A stretch of 64,000 nt of DNA from Gammaproteobacteria bacterium (lineage in GTDB: Bacteria; Pseudomonadota; Gammaproteobacteria; JABCZS01), in assembly GCA_021773275.1 (NCBI GenBank), contig JAJFKJ010000028.1, positions 1 through 64,000 on the forward strand. The letters are read 5' to 3'. Positions within the stretch are counted from its first letter, which is position 1. Each line of letters opens with the position of its first letter. The notes under the pieces were generated by a model. It saw nothing but the letters and a program-made list of their open reading frames with translations, had not been told where the DNA came from and made no database searches. A program made the position numbers and the translations under genes. This document shows positions 18,245 to 27,507 of this stretch, one piece after another.

Positions 18245-18667
18245 ATGACAGCACTGTTAAGAAAGAAGATAGCTAAACACAGCCTATTTGGTGGTTTAAG
18301 CGCGGCGTTATTTATGCTTGGCGGTATTTTTACCGTAGCATTTGCTTCGGGCGACCAAACAATAGGTGGCTTGGCAGACAATATACGCGATAGTTTAAGT
18401 GGCGTTGAAACACTTATTATTGCTTTGTGTTACATCGGTGGTGTTGCCTTTGCTGGTGCAGCCATTATGAAATTTAAGCAATACAAAGATAATCCACAGC
18501 AAATTACGCTTGGGCAGCCCATTGCACTAGTGTTTATTGCAGCAGCTCTAGTATGGTTACCACAATTGATTAAAACATCTGGTGAAACTGTATTTGGCAG
18601 CAGTAGCTCAGAGACTTCAGGCAGTAGCGCTATTGGAGATAGTAACCAGCGTGGTGTGTTTGATTAA
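18245..18667 (+). CDS. dotP: Type IVB inner-membrane protein DotP (IcmD)
   Basis: DotP is a small Dot/Icm inner-membrane protein. Starting at 18245 it has 140 residues (132 in Legionella), with three hydrophobic segments at about 17-35, 52-75 and 90-110 and a Ser-rich tail. The first helix ending in AFASGDQTIGGLADNI resembles a signal sequence. An in-frame ATG at 18233 exists, but the Shine-Dalgarno sequence GGAGGA at 18235-18240 lies just after it and at the right distance for 18245, so the later ATG is chosen. It lies between dotE and dotN as in Legionella (icmC-D-J-B). Confidence 0.92.
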   Translation: MTALLRKKIAKHSLFGGLSAALFMLGGIFTVAFASGDQTIGGLADNIRDSLSGVETLIIALCYIGGVAFAGAAIMKFKQYKDNPQQITLGQPIALVFIAAALVWLPQLIKTSGETVFGSSSSETSGSSAIGDSNQRGVFD

Positions 18668-18672
18668 AACTT

Positions 18673-19308
18673 ATGGCCTATCAACTAGTCTTACAAGCTA
18701 ATATAGATGGATGGCGCGCCTTTGTGGCGCGTCGCCGTCAACAGGCGTTTCAAAAAGCAGCGCCTAAAGTTTGGGGACGTGATAATAATCAGTGTCAATT
18801 TTGTGGTTTCCAAAGTAAACGTTTTCAAGAAATTGTTAATATCGATGGCAACTACCAAAACAACACGGGTAAAAATTTAGCAACGGCGTGCCCCTTGTGT
18901 GCGCACTGCTTGTTTCTAGGTGTGCAAGGTATGGGGCACCATATTATTATGCTGCCACAAGTATCACAAGCACAGATTTCACATATAACACGAGTGCTTT
19001 TTTGTGCAATGGAATCGGAGTCACAGTTTTCCGAAACTGCGAAAGCCTTGTATCGAAATATGCGAAAATACACGGACCCTGTGGAGGAAATTTTTGGCAA
19101 AAATGCTTCGCAAGCAGAAGTCTTTGGCCAATGTCTTCTAGATACTTATAATATTGATGCAGACAAGTACTATGCAGTGATGCAAAAGATTCGTTTATTG
19201 CCTAATCCCAAAACTTTAAAAAATCAGATTCAATTTTGGTCAAAAACAGTCATGCCACAATTAATAAGTGGTGAAATAAGTTTGCCAAGTGGAGGGCCCA
19301 ATGCGTAA
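18673..19308 (+). CDS. dotN: Type IVB coupling-complex protein DotN (IcmJ)
   Basis: DotN binds the DotL C-terminal tail in the Legionella coupling complex and carries a zinc site. The 211-residue protein (208 in Legionella) has the expected Cys pairs: CQFCG at about 37-40 and CPLCAHC at about 74-80, with an HNH-like arrangement between them. The last bases overlap the start of dotO. Together with the minus-strand dotL, dotM and icmS this supplies most of the coupling complex. Confidence 0.93.
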   Translation: MAYQLVLQANIDGWRAFVARRRQQAFQKAAPKVWGRDNNQCQFCGFQSKRFQEIVNIDGNYQNNTGKNLATACPLCAHCLFLGVQGMGHHIIMLPQVSQAQISHITRVLFCAMESESQFSETAKALYRNMRKYTDPVEEIFGKNASQAEVFGQCLLDTYNIDADKYYAVMQKIRLLPNPKTLKNQIQFWSKTVMPQLISGEISLPSGGPNA

Positions 19309-22300
19309 TATCATGGAGCCTTTATTAAACTCTGTTGATTATTTATTAGAATGGCTGGGTACTTCTTTAAAAACAACAGCCGCCTCTTACTGCGATCTGG
19401 AAGCAGTTGATAATCGCCATACCTTGGTAACACGTGATGGCGGCTTGTTATCTGTGATTCAAGTGCAAGGCGTGCAGTTTATGGTAGGCGGCGAAGAGTT
19501 TGAACGCCTTCATGAAGGTGTTACGCATGCTTTGTCGACAGCTATGTCACGTCCTGGACATGGTGCGCAGATACTTTTTAATTATGATGGCGAAACCGTT
19601 TCAGGTGAAATTGCTAATATTTTTGAACCGGCCAAACAAACAGCCGAACGGTTGCATCTGGAGCTTGATGACTTGTTCCGTGAGCGTGAAAAAACGATGT
19701 CGCATTATTGTGCGGAAGAAAAATGCTTCATGGTTTTTTATACGTTTCCAACATCGCTGTCGGACCAGCAAATAAAAGCAGCGAATAAGAAAAAAATGGA
19801 TACAATTAAGCGCGAAAAGCTGCCTCCAATGCGTTATGCGCAAAGTGTTATAGCGACCATACCAGATTTGCGAGAAACACATGAGTCATATATACGCTCA
19901 AACTTGAATGAATTTGAAAGCTTAGGGCTGAATGCAAACTTGCTTGATGTGCACACAGCTCTAACAGAAGTCCGCCGTTCAGTTGACGTGGATTTTACCT
20001 CGCGAGATTGGAGCCCGTATTTACCCGGTGACCGTATTCCTGTACGTTTGCTGCATACGCCAGAGAATGATGTTTCAGAGATTATGTGGCCGGCATTGCC
20101 TTTGCAAGTGCTACCACGCGACGGAAAAAATATTTCATTAAAAGTCGCGCAAATAGGCGATAAGATATATTCACCGTTATTTATTGACCTGTTTCCTAAA
20201 GAAGTAAAATCGTTTACGCAGCTTTTTAACCGTGTTATGGCCGCTAATATCCCTTGGCGAATATCATTTATGTTAGAAAGTAATGGTCTTGCTTCATTGG
20301 GCATGAAAGCAACAATGGCTGCTATTTTGAGTTTTGCAAGCAAAGAAAATCCATTAATAAGCGATGCAAAACACTTGTTAAATTTTATCGACACCAACAC
20401 CGATGATGCTGTTGTGCGTTTAAAAGTATCGCTAACGACTTGGGCGCCAGCCGACAATAAACCTTTGCTAAAAACACGCGTGGCAGAGCTTGCAAAAGCA
20501 GTGCAAGGGTGGGGGCATTGTGATGTCGCAGAGATTTCTGGCGATCCTTACGGCGCTGTTTTATCAAGCAGTTTAGCAATTTCACCCAATAGCATGGCAA
20601 CGCCTTCTGTAGCTCCATTATCCGATGTGGCTTATATGCTGCCCATTACCCGGCCTTCCTCGCCGTGGAAACGAGGTGCTTTATTGTTACGATCACCTGA
20701 TGGCAAGCCTTGGCCGTATCAGCCTGGTTCATCTTTGCAAACCACATGGATCGATCTCATTTATGCCCGACCAGGTTCGGGTAAATCAGTTTTATCGAAT
20801 GCAATTAACCTTGCCTTATGCCTGAATGCCGGGCAACAGCGTTTGCCAAGAATTGCAATCATTGATATTGGGCCATCAAGTTCAGGCTTGATTTCATTGT
20901 TAAAGGAAGCCTTGCCAAAATATTCACAACATCTTGTCGCATACCATCGTTTACGTATGCGCAATGAATATTCGATTAATCCCTTTGACACACAACTTGG
21001 CGCACGCTTCCCAACGCCGATTGAACGAAGCTTTTTGGTAAACTTTTTTACTTTACTGGTAACACCTTTAGGCTCCGAGCGCACCCATGATGGTATGACC
21101 GATATGGTAGGTATGGTAATCGATGAGCTTTATAAAAGCCTATCAGATGAAAACAACCCTAACCGCTATGCAACTGAAATTGAAAAGGGCGTCGATCAGC
21201 TGGTGCCAAATTTAGATCTGAAAATCGATTCACATACGTCCTGGTGGGAAATCACAGATGCTTTATTTAGTAAGGGGCATATACATGAGGCATTATTAGC
21301 GCAACGGCATGCAATGCCATTGCTAGCAGATGCAGCATCGATCTGTCGGGCTCCGGCTATCAACGATCTGTTTGGAAGGGTTACGGTCAGCACAGGTGAA
21401 AGCCTAGTAGAAGCATTTAACCGAATGATCTCAAGCGCTATTCGCGAATATCCTATTTTGGCCAGAACAACGCAATTCGACCTAGGTGAGGCGCGCGTAG
21501 TATCACTTGATTTGGATGAGGTTGCCAAAACAGGCGGTGAAGCAGCAGACAGGCAAACGGCAGTGATGTACATGTTGGCGCGCTATATTTTAGCAAGAGA
21601 TTATTATCTTACGGTCGAAAATGTGCAAGACATGCCAGAAAAGTACCGTACCTATCATCGTGCAAGAGTGATGGAAATTCGTGAAGACCACAAGCGTATT
21701 GTCATGGATGAATTTCACCGTACTGCAAAATCAAAAGCAGTGCGTGACCAAGTTATTGTTGATATGCGTGAAGGACGTAAGTGGAAAGTCGAAGTAGCTT
21801 TGCTGTCACAATCTCTGGATGATTTTGACGAAGTCATGATTGATTTTGCGACATCAGTTTTTGTGATGGATGCTGGCCCCGCCCAATCCATCGAAAAAAC
21901 CGCAAAGATTTTTGGTTTATCAGACACAGCGAAATATGCGCTCCGCCACCGTGTGCATGGGCCACGTGCTGGTGGTGGTACATTCTTGGCGCAGTTCGCT
22001 ACCAAAGAAGGTATGCATACGCATTTGCTGACCAATACTATTGGCCCAGTAGAGCTTTGGGCGTTTTCAACAACAGCAGAAGATGCATTTGTTCGTAATG
22101 AGCTATATGAACGCATTGGCCCACGTGTGGCAAGACAAGTTTTAGCTGCATTGTACCCAAGTGGTTCAATTGCGTCAGTTGTGGAGCGCCGCTTATCTGA
22201 TCTTAAAGACACAGGTATGCTTAAAGATGAATCTTCAAAAAGCGTCTTGCAAGATTTAATTAAGGAAATTATAGAAAACTATCGCACTAACCCACGTTTC

Positions 22301-22327
22301 AGTGAATTACAGGACAAGGTAAGGTAA
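19301..22327 (+). CDS. dotO: Type IVB secretion ATPase DotO (IcmB)
   Basis: DotO is the VirB4-like ATPase that forms the cytoplasmic hexamer on which DotB docks. From 19301 the protein has 1,008 residues, matching Legionella DotO (1,009). Walker A PGSGKS is near residue 490, and a Walker B-like segment KRIVMDEFHRT near 800. I chose the ATG at 19301 because GGAGGG lies four bases upstream, inside the end of dotN; an in-frame GTG at 19289 is the alternative. The stop codon overlaps the next gene by one base (taATG). Confidence 0.95.
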   Translation: MRNIMEPLLNSVDYLLEWLGTSLKTTAASYCDLEAVDNRHTLVTRDGGLLSVIQVQGVQFMVGGEEFERLHEGVTHALSTAMSRPGHGAQILFNYDGETVSGEIANIFEPAKQTAERLHLELDDLFREREKTMSHYCAEEKCFMVFYTFPTSLSDQQIKAANKKKMDTIKREKLPPMRYAQSVIATIPDLRETHESYIRSNLNEFESLGLNANLLDVHTALTEVRRSVDVDFTSRDWSPYLPGDRIPVRLLHTPENDVSEIMWPALPLQVLPRDGKNISLKVAQIGDKIYSPLFIDLFPKEVKSFTQLFNRVMAANIPWRISFMLESNGLASLGMKATMAAILSFASKENPLISDAKHLLNFIDTNTDDAVVRLKVSLTTWAPADNKPLLKTRVAELAKAVQGWGHCDVAEISGDPYGAVLSSSLAISPNSMATPSVAPLSDVAYMLPITRPSSPWKRGALLLRSPDGKPWPYQPGSSLQTTWIDLIYARPGSGKSVLSNAINLALCLNAGQQRLPRIAIIDIGPSSSGLISLLKEALPKYSQHLVAYHRLRMRNEYSINPFDTQLGARFPTPIERSFLVNFFTLLVTPLGSERTHDGMTDMVGMVIDELYKSLSDENNPNRYATEIEKGVDQLVPNLDLKIDSHTSWWEITDALFSKGHIHEALLAQRHAMPLLADAASICRAPAINDLFGRVTVSTGESLVEAFNRMISSAIREYPILARTTQFDLGEARVVSLDLDEVAKTGGEAADRQTAVMYMLARYILARDYYLTVENVQDMPEKYRTYHRARVMEIREDHKRIVMDEFHRTAKSKAVRDQVIVDMREGRKWKVEVALLSQSLDDFDEVMIDFATSVFVMDAGPAQSIEKTAKIFGLSDTAKYALRHRVHGPRAGGGTFLAQFATKEGMHTHLLTNTIGPVELWAFSTTAEDAFVRNELYERIGPRVARQVLAALYPSGSIASVVERRLSDLKDTGMLKDESSKSVLQDLIKEIIENYRTNPRFSELQDKVR

Positions 22328-23037
22328 TGCATTATCGTTGTATAGGGATATTACTAGCGGCACTTTTAATAAGCAGCTGCGCCAGCGAGTTTCATCATCC
22401 ACAGGTGAATCAACTCGGCTATTTACCTGTAGGAAATAATGCCAATATTGAAATCGCTGTTAATCAAGGTATCGACACCAATGAATTCCGACAATTGTTG
22501 TACGTCCAAGTTGAGATGCACGGCACTGCGCAATGGTACGCGTATCAAGACTACATTATGGAAGCATTCCGTGAGTTTGCGTTTTTTGATGAAGTTGTAA
22601 CACGTCGCCCAACAGTTTATATAAATACTACACCACCGTACCCGACACTGGTGTTTGATGATAAAAATGCTTGGTATGATGTTACCGATAAAACACCTAT
22701 GCGCACCTTAAGACAAAAGTACGGTCCTAATTTTTTAGTGGCACAAGCCACCTTGCGAGATATATCAGGGAACTTCAACGATAAAGGCGCTTATTACTTT
22801 GATTTAAAACTCATCGAATCGCGAAGCGGTAAAGTCGTGTTTCAAGGTAGTAAGGAAGGCAATCGCAAGCTAGGTATCGACATGAACGTCATTAATCCAG
22901 TACTAAATTATGCGCGTGGCTATTTGCTTTATTACGACCCAACATTTGTGCCAATAACACCACCTAACCAAACCCTGGCAGATAAAGTTGAAACTTTTAC
23001 CTTTGAGCCAAACCCTAATTTAGGATGGGATTTATGA
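22327..23037 (+). CDS. Unknown lipoprotein in the dot/icm operon between dotO and dotK
   Basis: The 236-residue protein has a lipoprotein signal with the lipidation Cys at residue 18 (LISSC). The rest is soluble, with alternating beta-like and helical segments and many Tyr residues. I recognise no domain. It overlaps dotO by one base upstream and dotK by ATGA downstream, so it is translationally coupled to two certain Dot/Icm genes. Because Dot/Icm outer-membrane complexes in Legionella contain additional small lipoproteins (Dis proteins), an outer-membrane core role is reasonable, but this is inference from context and the lipobox. Confidence 0.8.
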   Translation: MHYRCIGILLAALLISSCASEFHHPQVNQLGYLPVGNNANIEIAVNQGIDTNEFRQLLYVQVEMHGTAQWYAYQDYIMEAFREFAFFDEVVTRRPTVYINTTPPYPTLVFDDKNAWYDVTDKTPMRTLRQKYGPNFLVAQATLRDISGNFNDKGAYYFDLKLIESRSGKVVFQGSKEGNRKLGIDMNVINPVLNYARGYLLYYDPTFVPITPPNQTLADKVETFTFEPNPNLGWDL

Positions 23038-23582
23038 AGCAGTACCTATTGGTAATACTATGTTTGTTTTTATTTGGTTGTGAGCAATTTAAAATGTATC
23101 AAGCGCGCAGTTATGCCGAGTTAGAACGAGGCGTTGCGGGCGGCGTATCTTATGGCAATCGTAGTCTGGACCCGCTAAAGAAACATGGCATTATCCTGGC
23201 TGATAGCCGTGATGGCACCAGTGTTATTTTGCCCGCAGACAAAGTATTTGTTGAGCAGGTTGACCGCGTTATTATAAACCCAGAATTTCAGCCAGCGCTT
23301 AATGAATTAGTGTACGTACTGCAAGCTTATCCAAACGTAAAGCTTTCAGTGATTGGCCACACTGATGGTGTGATGAGCCGAGATTTAGAAGCAAAACAAT
23401 CAGATGCTTACGCACAAGCCGTAGCAGACTATTTAACAGCCGCCGGCATTAATGCCACACGCATTCAGCAAGTGCGCGGTGTTGGCAATCGCCAACCCAT
23501 CGTTGACGACTACTATAATAAGTTCGAAGAGCGTCAGGTTAATCGCCGAGTAGAGGTAGTCACAGCCCAACCTCTAAAATAA
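23034..23582 (+). CDS. dotK: Type IVB outer-membrane lipoprotein DotK (IcmN), OmpA-like
   Basis: DotK is a peptidoglycan-binding lipoprotein at the edge of the Dot/Icm outer-membrane core. From the ATG at 23034 the protein has 182 residues (189 in Legionella). The lipobox LFGC places the lipidated Cys at 16. An OmpA-like domain follows at about 75-175, with VIGHTD and a final NRRVEV. The ATG overlaps the preceding stop (ATGA) and is favoured over an in-frame ATG at 23025. It is the last gene of the plus-strand series. Confidence 0.9.
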   Translation: MKQYLLVILCLFLFGCEQFKMYQARSYAELERGVAGGVSYGNRSLDPLKKHGIILADSRDGTSVILPADKVFVEQVDRVIINPEFQPALNELVYVLQAYPNVKLSVIGHTDGVMSRDLEAKQSDAYAQAVADYLTAAGINATRIQQVRGVGNRQPIVDDYYNKFEERQVNRRVEVVTAQPLK

Positions 23583-23598
23583 CTGGGCTTACGCTTTC

Positions 23599-23619
23599 GG
23601 GTCGAACGATGTTCGACCC
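23599..23619. terminator. Perfect inverted repeat after dotK
   Basis: GGGTCGAAC and GTTCGACCC form a perfect 9-base-pair hairpin with a 3-base loop, 17 bases after the dotK stop and 32 bases before the end of the convergent outer-membrane protein gene. There is no T-run, so it may be a bidirectional transcription barrier or a copy of a dispersed palindrome; one window cannot separate these. Confidence 0.5.
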
Positions 23620-23650
23620 CTACACGGTTAAAAGGCTCTTCAAAATGCTT

Positions 23651-24469
23651 TTATTTATCTGCGGTCATGCTGCCTGCAGCTTGGCGTCTACGTTGCACTT
23701 CCGCGGCATTTTTTCCGCCATAATAAGATGCGCTACCTGTATCTGTTGTGCCAGTAGAAGACATTGTCCCGCCTATCATTTTCGGCATGGTCAAACGGAA
23801 ACCGAGCATACCTTCATGAGCGCGGAAGCTGCCACTATTCATCTGGAAGCTAGATTCACCTACAGACCAACGTACATCACCTAAATCGGAGTAACGATAA
23901 CTCAAGTTAAGAGCCAACCAATCTGTTGCTTGGAAGCCCATACCGGCACTACCCATCCAGCTGTAAGCAACTCTGTCGGTGCTATCGGTGGTTGTTGTAC
24001 CGGCGGATACAAAGTTAGTGTGTGTACGGTTAAAGGCGACACCCATACCACCACCAATGAATACCATAAAGTTGTCTGTAAGTGGGATATCAACGAATAA
24101 ATTACCTAGCACTGTCTGGTTAACAATACTGGAGCGTATGCTTTCAGTGCGACCCACAAATAAAGTACTGCTATCGTACTCGTATTTATCGCGGCGTAGA
24201 TACTCAGTTTCGATACGTACCGGGATAGCCGTGTTGCCAAACTGATAACCAATGGCGCCACCGTACATCCAGCGTGTACTTTCTTGGCTCTTGTGGTTAA
24301 CAGTTACATCAGTGCCTGATAAGGGTTTGGCGGAAAGACTTTTCATAGTAGCCCAGCTTCCACCACCTTTGCCTTCTATGTAAAGTTCGCCAGAATAATC
24401 ATCTGCGAATGCTGAATTTGCCAGAAAACTTAATAAAATACCGGCGCACGATGCGACTTTTTTGTTCAT
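23651..24469 (-). CDS. Outer-membrane beta-barrel protein
   Basis: From the ATG at 24469 the protein has 272 residues. It has a signal peptide of about 22 residues ending in SAFA, and then alternating amphipathic strands with aromatic residues and Gly-rich turns, as in eight-stranded OmpA/OmpW/Opa-like barrels. A family-like segment is WLALNLSYRYSDLGDV. The last barrel strand is followed by an unusual Ala/Arg-rich tail, so the protein does not end in the usual aromatic residue. A GGAG lies just upstream of 24469, whereas the longer in-frame start at 24499 has neither signal peptide nor ribosome site. Probably a surface porin-like protein; ligand unknown. Confidence 0.8.
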   Translation of the reverse strand: MNKKVASCAGILLSFLANSAFADDYSGELYIEGKGGGSWATMKSLSAKPLSGTDVTVNHKSQESTRWMYGGAIGYQFGNTAIPVRIETEYLRRDKYEYDSSTLFVGRTESIRSSIVNQTVLGNLFVDIPLTDNFMVFIGGGMGVAFNRTHTNFVSAGTTTTDSTDRVAYSWMGSAGMGFQATDWLALNLSYRYSDLGDVRWSVGESSFQMNSGSFRAHEGMLGFRLTMPKMIGGTMSSTGTTDTGSASYYGGKNAAEVQRRRQAAGSMTADK

Positions 24470-24627
24470 ATTCCCGCTCCAAAATGAATAATTACACAAG
24501 AAAGTATAGATTGCGGGCGGGGTATATCAAGCTTGTATAGATAATGAGCAGAGGTTTTTGCCGTCTTAGTTTGCAATGACCTTAAGTGGGGGTCGCATTG
24601 CATGCGAGCCGGTGGCGCGTGGCGTCA

Positions 24628-26118
24628 CTAATAAGCTTTTGCAAAAATAACTTGTCGTGTCGTTTCTTTGCCTGTAAAGATACAAGTGCCTGTTACGGTA
24701 TCATCAAGCAAGATGCAACGTGCAGTGGCTTTTAGAGGCTTGATTAACTTGATGTAGTCAGCCGACTCATCACAGTGACATTGTACAAAACCTGGCGCGG
24801 CATCACCGGCAAATAGCTTTTGGAACTTATCCAAGTTTGTAATTGTTTGGGTATTGTCTTGCATGAAACTTTTAGCGCGCTTATACAGGTTTACTTGGAT
24901 TTCATCTAGTAGCGTAACAGCTTGCTCAGTGAATTCGTCTTTTGCTATGCCTTGTTTTTCTTTTATGCCGAGATCACGTCGCCCCATAAAGACGCTATTG
25001 TTTGCCATGTCACGAGGGCCTACTTCAAGACGAATAGGTACACCTTTTTTAATATGCTCCCAAGTTTTTTCGCCGCCATTCATGTCACGCGTGTCAAGTA
25101 GTACACGCAGGGGGGCACCGTGAAAATTTTGCCCACGTAAATTTGTTGCCAAAGTTTCGCAATACGTCATGATCGCTTCTGTTTCTTCAGCTTTGCGAAT
25201 AATCGGAATAATCACGATATGTTGTGGCGCTAAACGAGGTGGGCAGATCAAACCGTCATCGTCGCTGTGCACCATGATAACACCGCCAATCATGCGGGTT
25301 GTCATACCCCATGATGTTGTCCAAGCTAATTGTAATTTACCTTCTTTATCAGCAAATTCGATACCAAATGACTTTGAAAAACCCTGCCCCAAAAAGTGCG
25401 AGGTGCCTGATTGCAGCGCTTTTTTGTCTTGCATCATGGCTTCGATGGTGTAGGTATGTTCAGCACCTGGAAAACGTTCTTCCGGTGTTTTTTCACCTTT
25501 AATGACGGGGATAGCGGCCATTTCTTCAGAGAACTGCGCATACACATCGAGCATTTGCATGGTTTCTTCTTGCGCCTCGGCAGCTGTCGCATGTGCGGTG
25601 TGGCCTTCTTGCCATAAAAATTCCGAGGTGCGTAAAAATATGCGTGTGCGCATTTCCCAGCGCATCACATTTGCCCACTGGTTCAATTTCAAAGGTAAGT
25701 CACGATGCGACTGAATCCATTTTGCAAAAGATTTACCGATAATGGTTTCACTGGTTGGGCGAATGATGTAGGGTTCTTCAAGCGGGCTTGCTGGGCTTAA
25801 ACCGCCTTCGTCATTAGCTTCCAGCCTAGTATGGGTAACTACCGCACATTCTTTCGCAAACCCTTCAACGTGTTTTGCTTCTTGCTCCATATAACTTAAA
25901 GGGATTAATAGCGGAAAATATGCGTTCATATGCCCCAAAGCTTTAAAGCGTGCATCTAGGTTGCTTTGCATGTTTTCCCAGATCGCGTAGCCCTGTGGTT
26001 TTATAATCATGCAACCACGTACATCAGAAGCTTCGGCAAGATCGGCTGCTTTAACGACTTCTTGGTACCACTGCGGGTAGTCTTGTTCACGTGTAGGTGT
26101 GATAGCTGTTTTTGACAT
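24628..26118 (-). CDS. proS: Prolyl-tRNA synthetase, archaeal/eukaryotic-type short form
   Basis: This enzyme charges tRNA-Pro with proline. The 496-residue sequence follows the archaeal/eukaryotic-type ProRS: class II core with motif 2-like LRTSEFLWQEGHTAHAT near residue 165, motif 3-like GVIMVHSDDDGLICPPRLAP near 280, an anticodon-binding domain at about 295-400, and a C-terminal zinc-like domain ending in the typical FAKAY. Most gammaproteobacteria have the bacterial type of about 570 residues with an inserted editing domain, which is absent here. Its start overlaps the stop of the symporter gene (TGATG on the minus strand), so the two are cotranscribed. Confidence 0.93.
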   Translation of the reverse strand: MSKTAITPTREQDYPQWYQEVVKAADLAEASDVRGCMIIKPQGYAIWENMQSNLDARFKALGHMNAYFPLLIPLSYMEQEAKHVEGFAKECAVVTHTRLEANDEGGLSPASPLEEPYIIRPTSETIIGKSFAKWIQSHRDLPLKLNQWANVMRWEMRTRIFLRTSEFLWQEGHTAHATAAEAQEETMQMLDVYAQFSEEMAAIPVIKGEKTPEERFPGAEHTYTIEAMMQDKKALQSGTSHFLGQGFSKSFGIEFADKEGKLQLAWTTSWGMTTRMIGGVIMVHSDDDGLICPPRLAPQHIVIIPIIRKAEETEAIMTYCETLATNLRGQNFHGAPLRVLLDTRDMNGGEKTWEHIKKGVPIRLEVGPRDMANNSVFMGRRDLGIKEKQGIAKDEFTEQAVTLLDEIQVNLYKRAKSFMQDNTQTITNLDKFQKLFAGDAAPGFVQCHCDESADYIKLIKPLKATARCILLDDTVTGTCIFTGKETTRQVIFAKAY

Positions 26119-27386
26119 CAGTTTTTCCCGTAGTATATTTTTTCATTAAGCTGGTTTTCACTTTTCGCAACGGCTACTGCAGTAACGGAGTCGCCGGTGA
26201 CATTAATAGTTGTAGTCATCATCTCAATGATTCTGTCAACGCTGGCGATCAATGCAATCGCTTCTATCGGCAAGCCAATGCTATTGAGTACAATCGACAT
26301 AACGATAACGCCCGCCATGGGCACACCTGCAGCGCCAATCGATGCCAAAGTCGAGGTGAAAATAATAATCGCATACTGCCATAAGGTGAGTTCAACGCCA
26401 AAAATATTAGCTACAAATAAGGCCGCAACCCCCAGGTAAACAGATAAACCATTCATGTTCATCGTTGTGCCTAGTGGTAAAATAAAATCAGTAATGCCAG
26501 CGCTTACACCTATTTTCTTTTGCGTGGTTTGTAAGTTTAATGGTAGTGTCGCGGCACTAGATCCTGTAGAAAAAGCAAAAGCCATAGGTGCAATCATTTT
26601 TTTGAAAAAGACAAGCGGATTTAGTTTGCATAAACCTAAAATACCACTGTAAACGACGACAGCATGAATAATACAGCCAATGTAAATAGTAACAATTAAT
26701 AAAGCCAATTCTTTAACAACATCAATGCCTACGGTGCCGACCACTTGTGCGATTAATGCAAATACGCCGATGGGCGCAAAATACAAAATGAAATTTACTA
26801 TTTTGAACATTATTTGCATGCTGGCATCAAAAAAATCAGCCACTGGTTTTGCTTTTTTGCCAACCGTGATAATCGCAAAACCCAGCAACAAAGCAAAAAA
26901 GATAGTAGGTAAAATTTGCCCGTTGGCCATCGCGCTGATTGGGTTCGAAGGAATAATTGAGACAATCGTTTCCACCAGCGTTGTTTGTTCGGAATGCGTG
27001 ATCATTTGCTTTGCAAAAGAGTTGTTCTGAAAGCTTGACTGTACTTGTGCTTGTGACAGGCTTGCACCCGGCTTAATGATGCTGGCAAGGCCTAAGCCAA
27101 TGGTCGTGGCAATTGACATAGTAATTAAGTAAAGCAACAAAGCCTTCACGGTGAGTCGGCCCATGGTACTTACGTCACTCACTGACATGACGCTGCAAAC
27201 AATCGAAAAAAAGATAATAGGGATCACAATCATACTGATTGCATTAATAAACATGACGCCGAGCGGCGCAAAAATGGTCGCTTTTTCTTTTAGAATCAAG
27301 CCGGTAATAATGCCTAATACAAGGCCCAAAACAATTTTATGCCAGAGTTGTAAGCGATTCAGTTTCAGTAGGGTTTGTATAGACAT
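26118..27386 (-). CDS. Dicarboxylate/amino acid:cation symporter (DAACS family)
   Basis: A membrane transporter taking up glutamate, aspartate or C4-dicarboxylates with sodium or protons. About 422 residues from the ATG at 27386, with eight membrane helices and two re-entrant hairpins. Family signatures are the Ser-rich hairpin SSAATLP near 275 and the helix 7 motif GTTMNMNG near 305. I choose 27386 because GAGA lies upstream; an in-frame ATG at 27410 adds eight residues without a visible ribosome site. The substrate cannot be fixed from sequence; amino-acid uptake would suit an intracellular bacterium. Confidence 0.9.
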   Translation of the reverse strand: MSIQTLLKLNRLQLWHKIVLGLVLGIITGLILKEKATIFAPLGVMFINAISMIVIPIIFFSIVCSVMSVSDVSTMGRLTVKALLLYLITMSIATTIGLGLASIIKPGASLSQAQVQSSFQNNSFAKQMITHSEQTTLVETIVSIIPSNPISAMANGQILPTIFFALLLGFAIITVGKKAKPVADFFDASMQIMFKIVNFILYFAPIGVFALIAQVVGTVGIDVVKELALLIVTIYIGCIIHAVVVYSGILGLCKLNPLVFFKKMIAPMAFAFSTGSSAATLPLNLQTTQKKIGVSAGITDFILPLGTTMNMNGLSVYLGVAALFVANIFGVELTLWQYAIIIFTSTLASIGAAGVPMAGVIVMSIVLNSIGLPIEAIALIASVDRIIEMMTTTINVTGDSVTAVAVAKSENQLNEKIYYGKN

Positions 27387-27507
27387 TAGATTCTCATAAA
27401 CGAAAGACATTATTTTAACATAGCTGTGTTAAGTATTAACACCTCGGGTCATTTTTGTGGTAAAAATAGTACAGTGCAGCGGAAGAATTGCTTACAACAA
27501 ACATGGA

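Noticed and set aside
19834-20457. 207-residue minus-strand open frame inside dotO
   Set aside because: It is wholly antisense to a certain ATPase gene and has no motif or translation signal; a chance open frame.
23609-23884. 91-residue plus-strand open frame after dotK
   Set aside because: It is antisense to the outer-membrane protein gene and contains the palindrome; no ribosome-binding site or family match.
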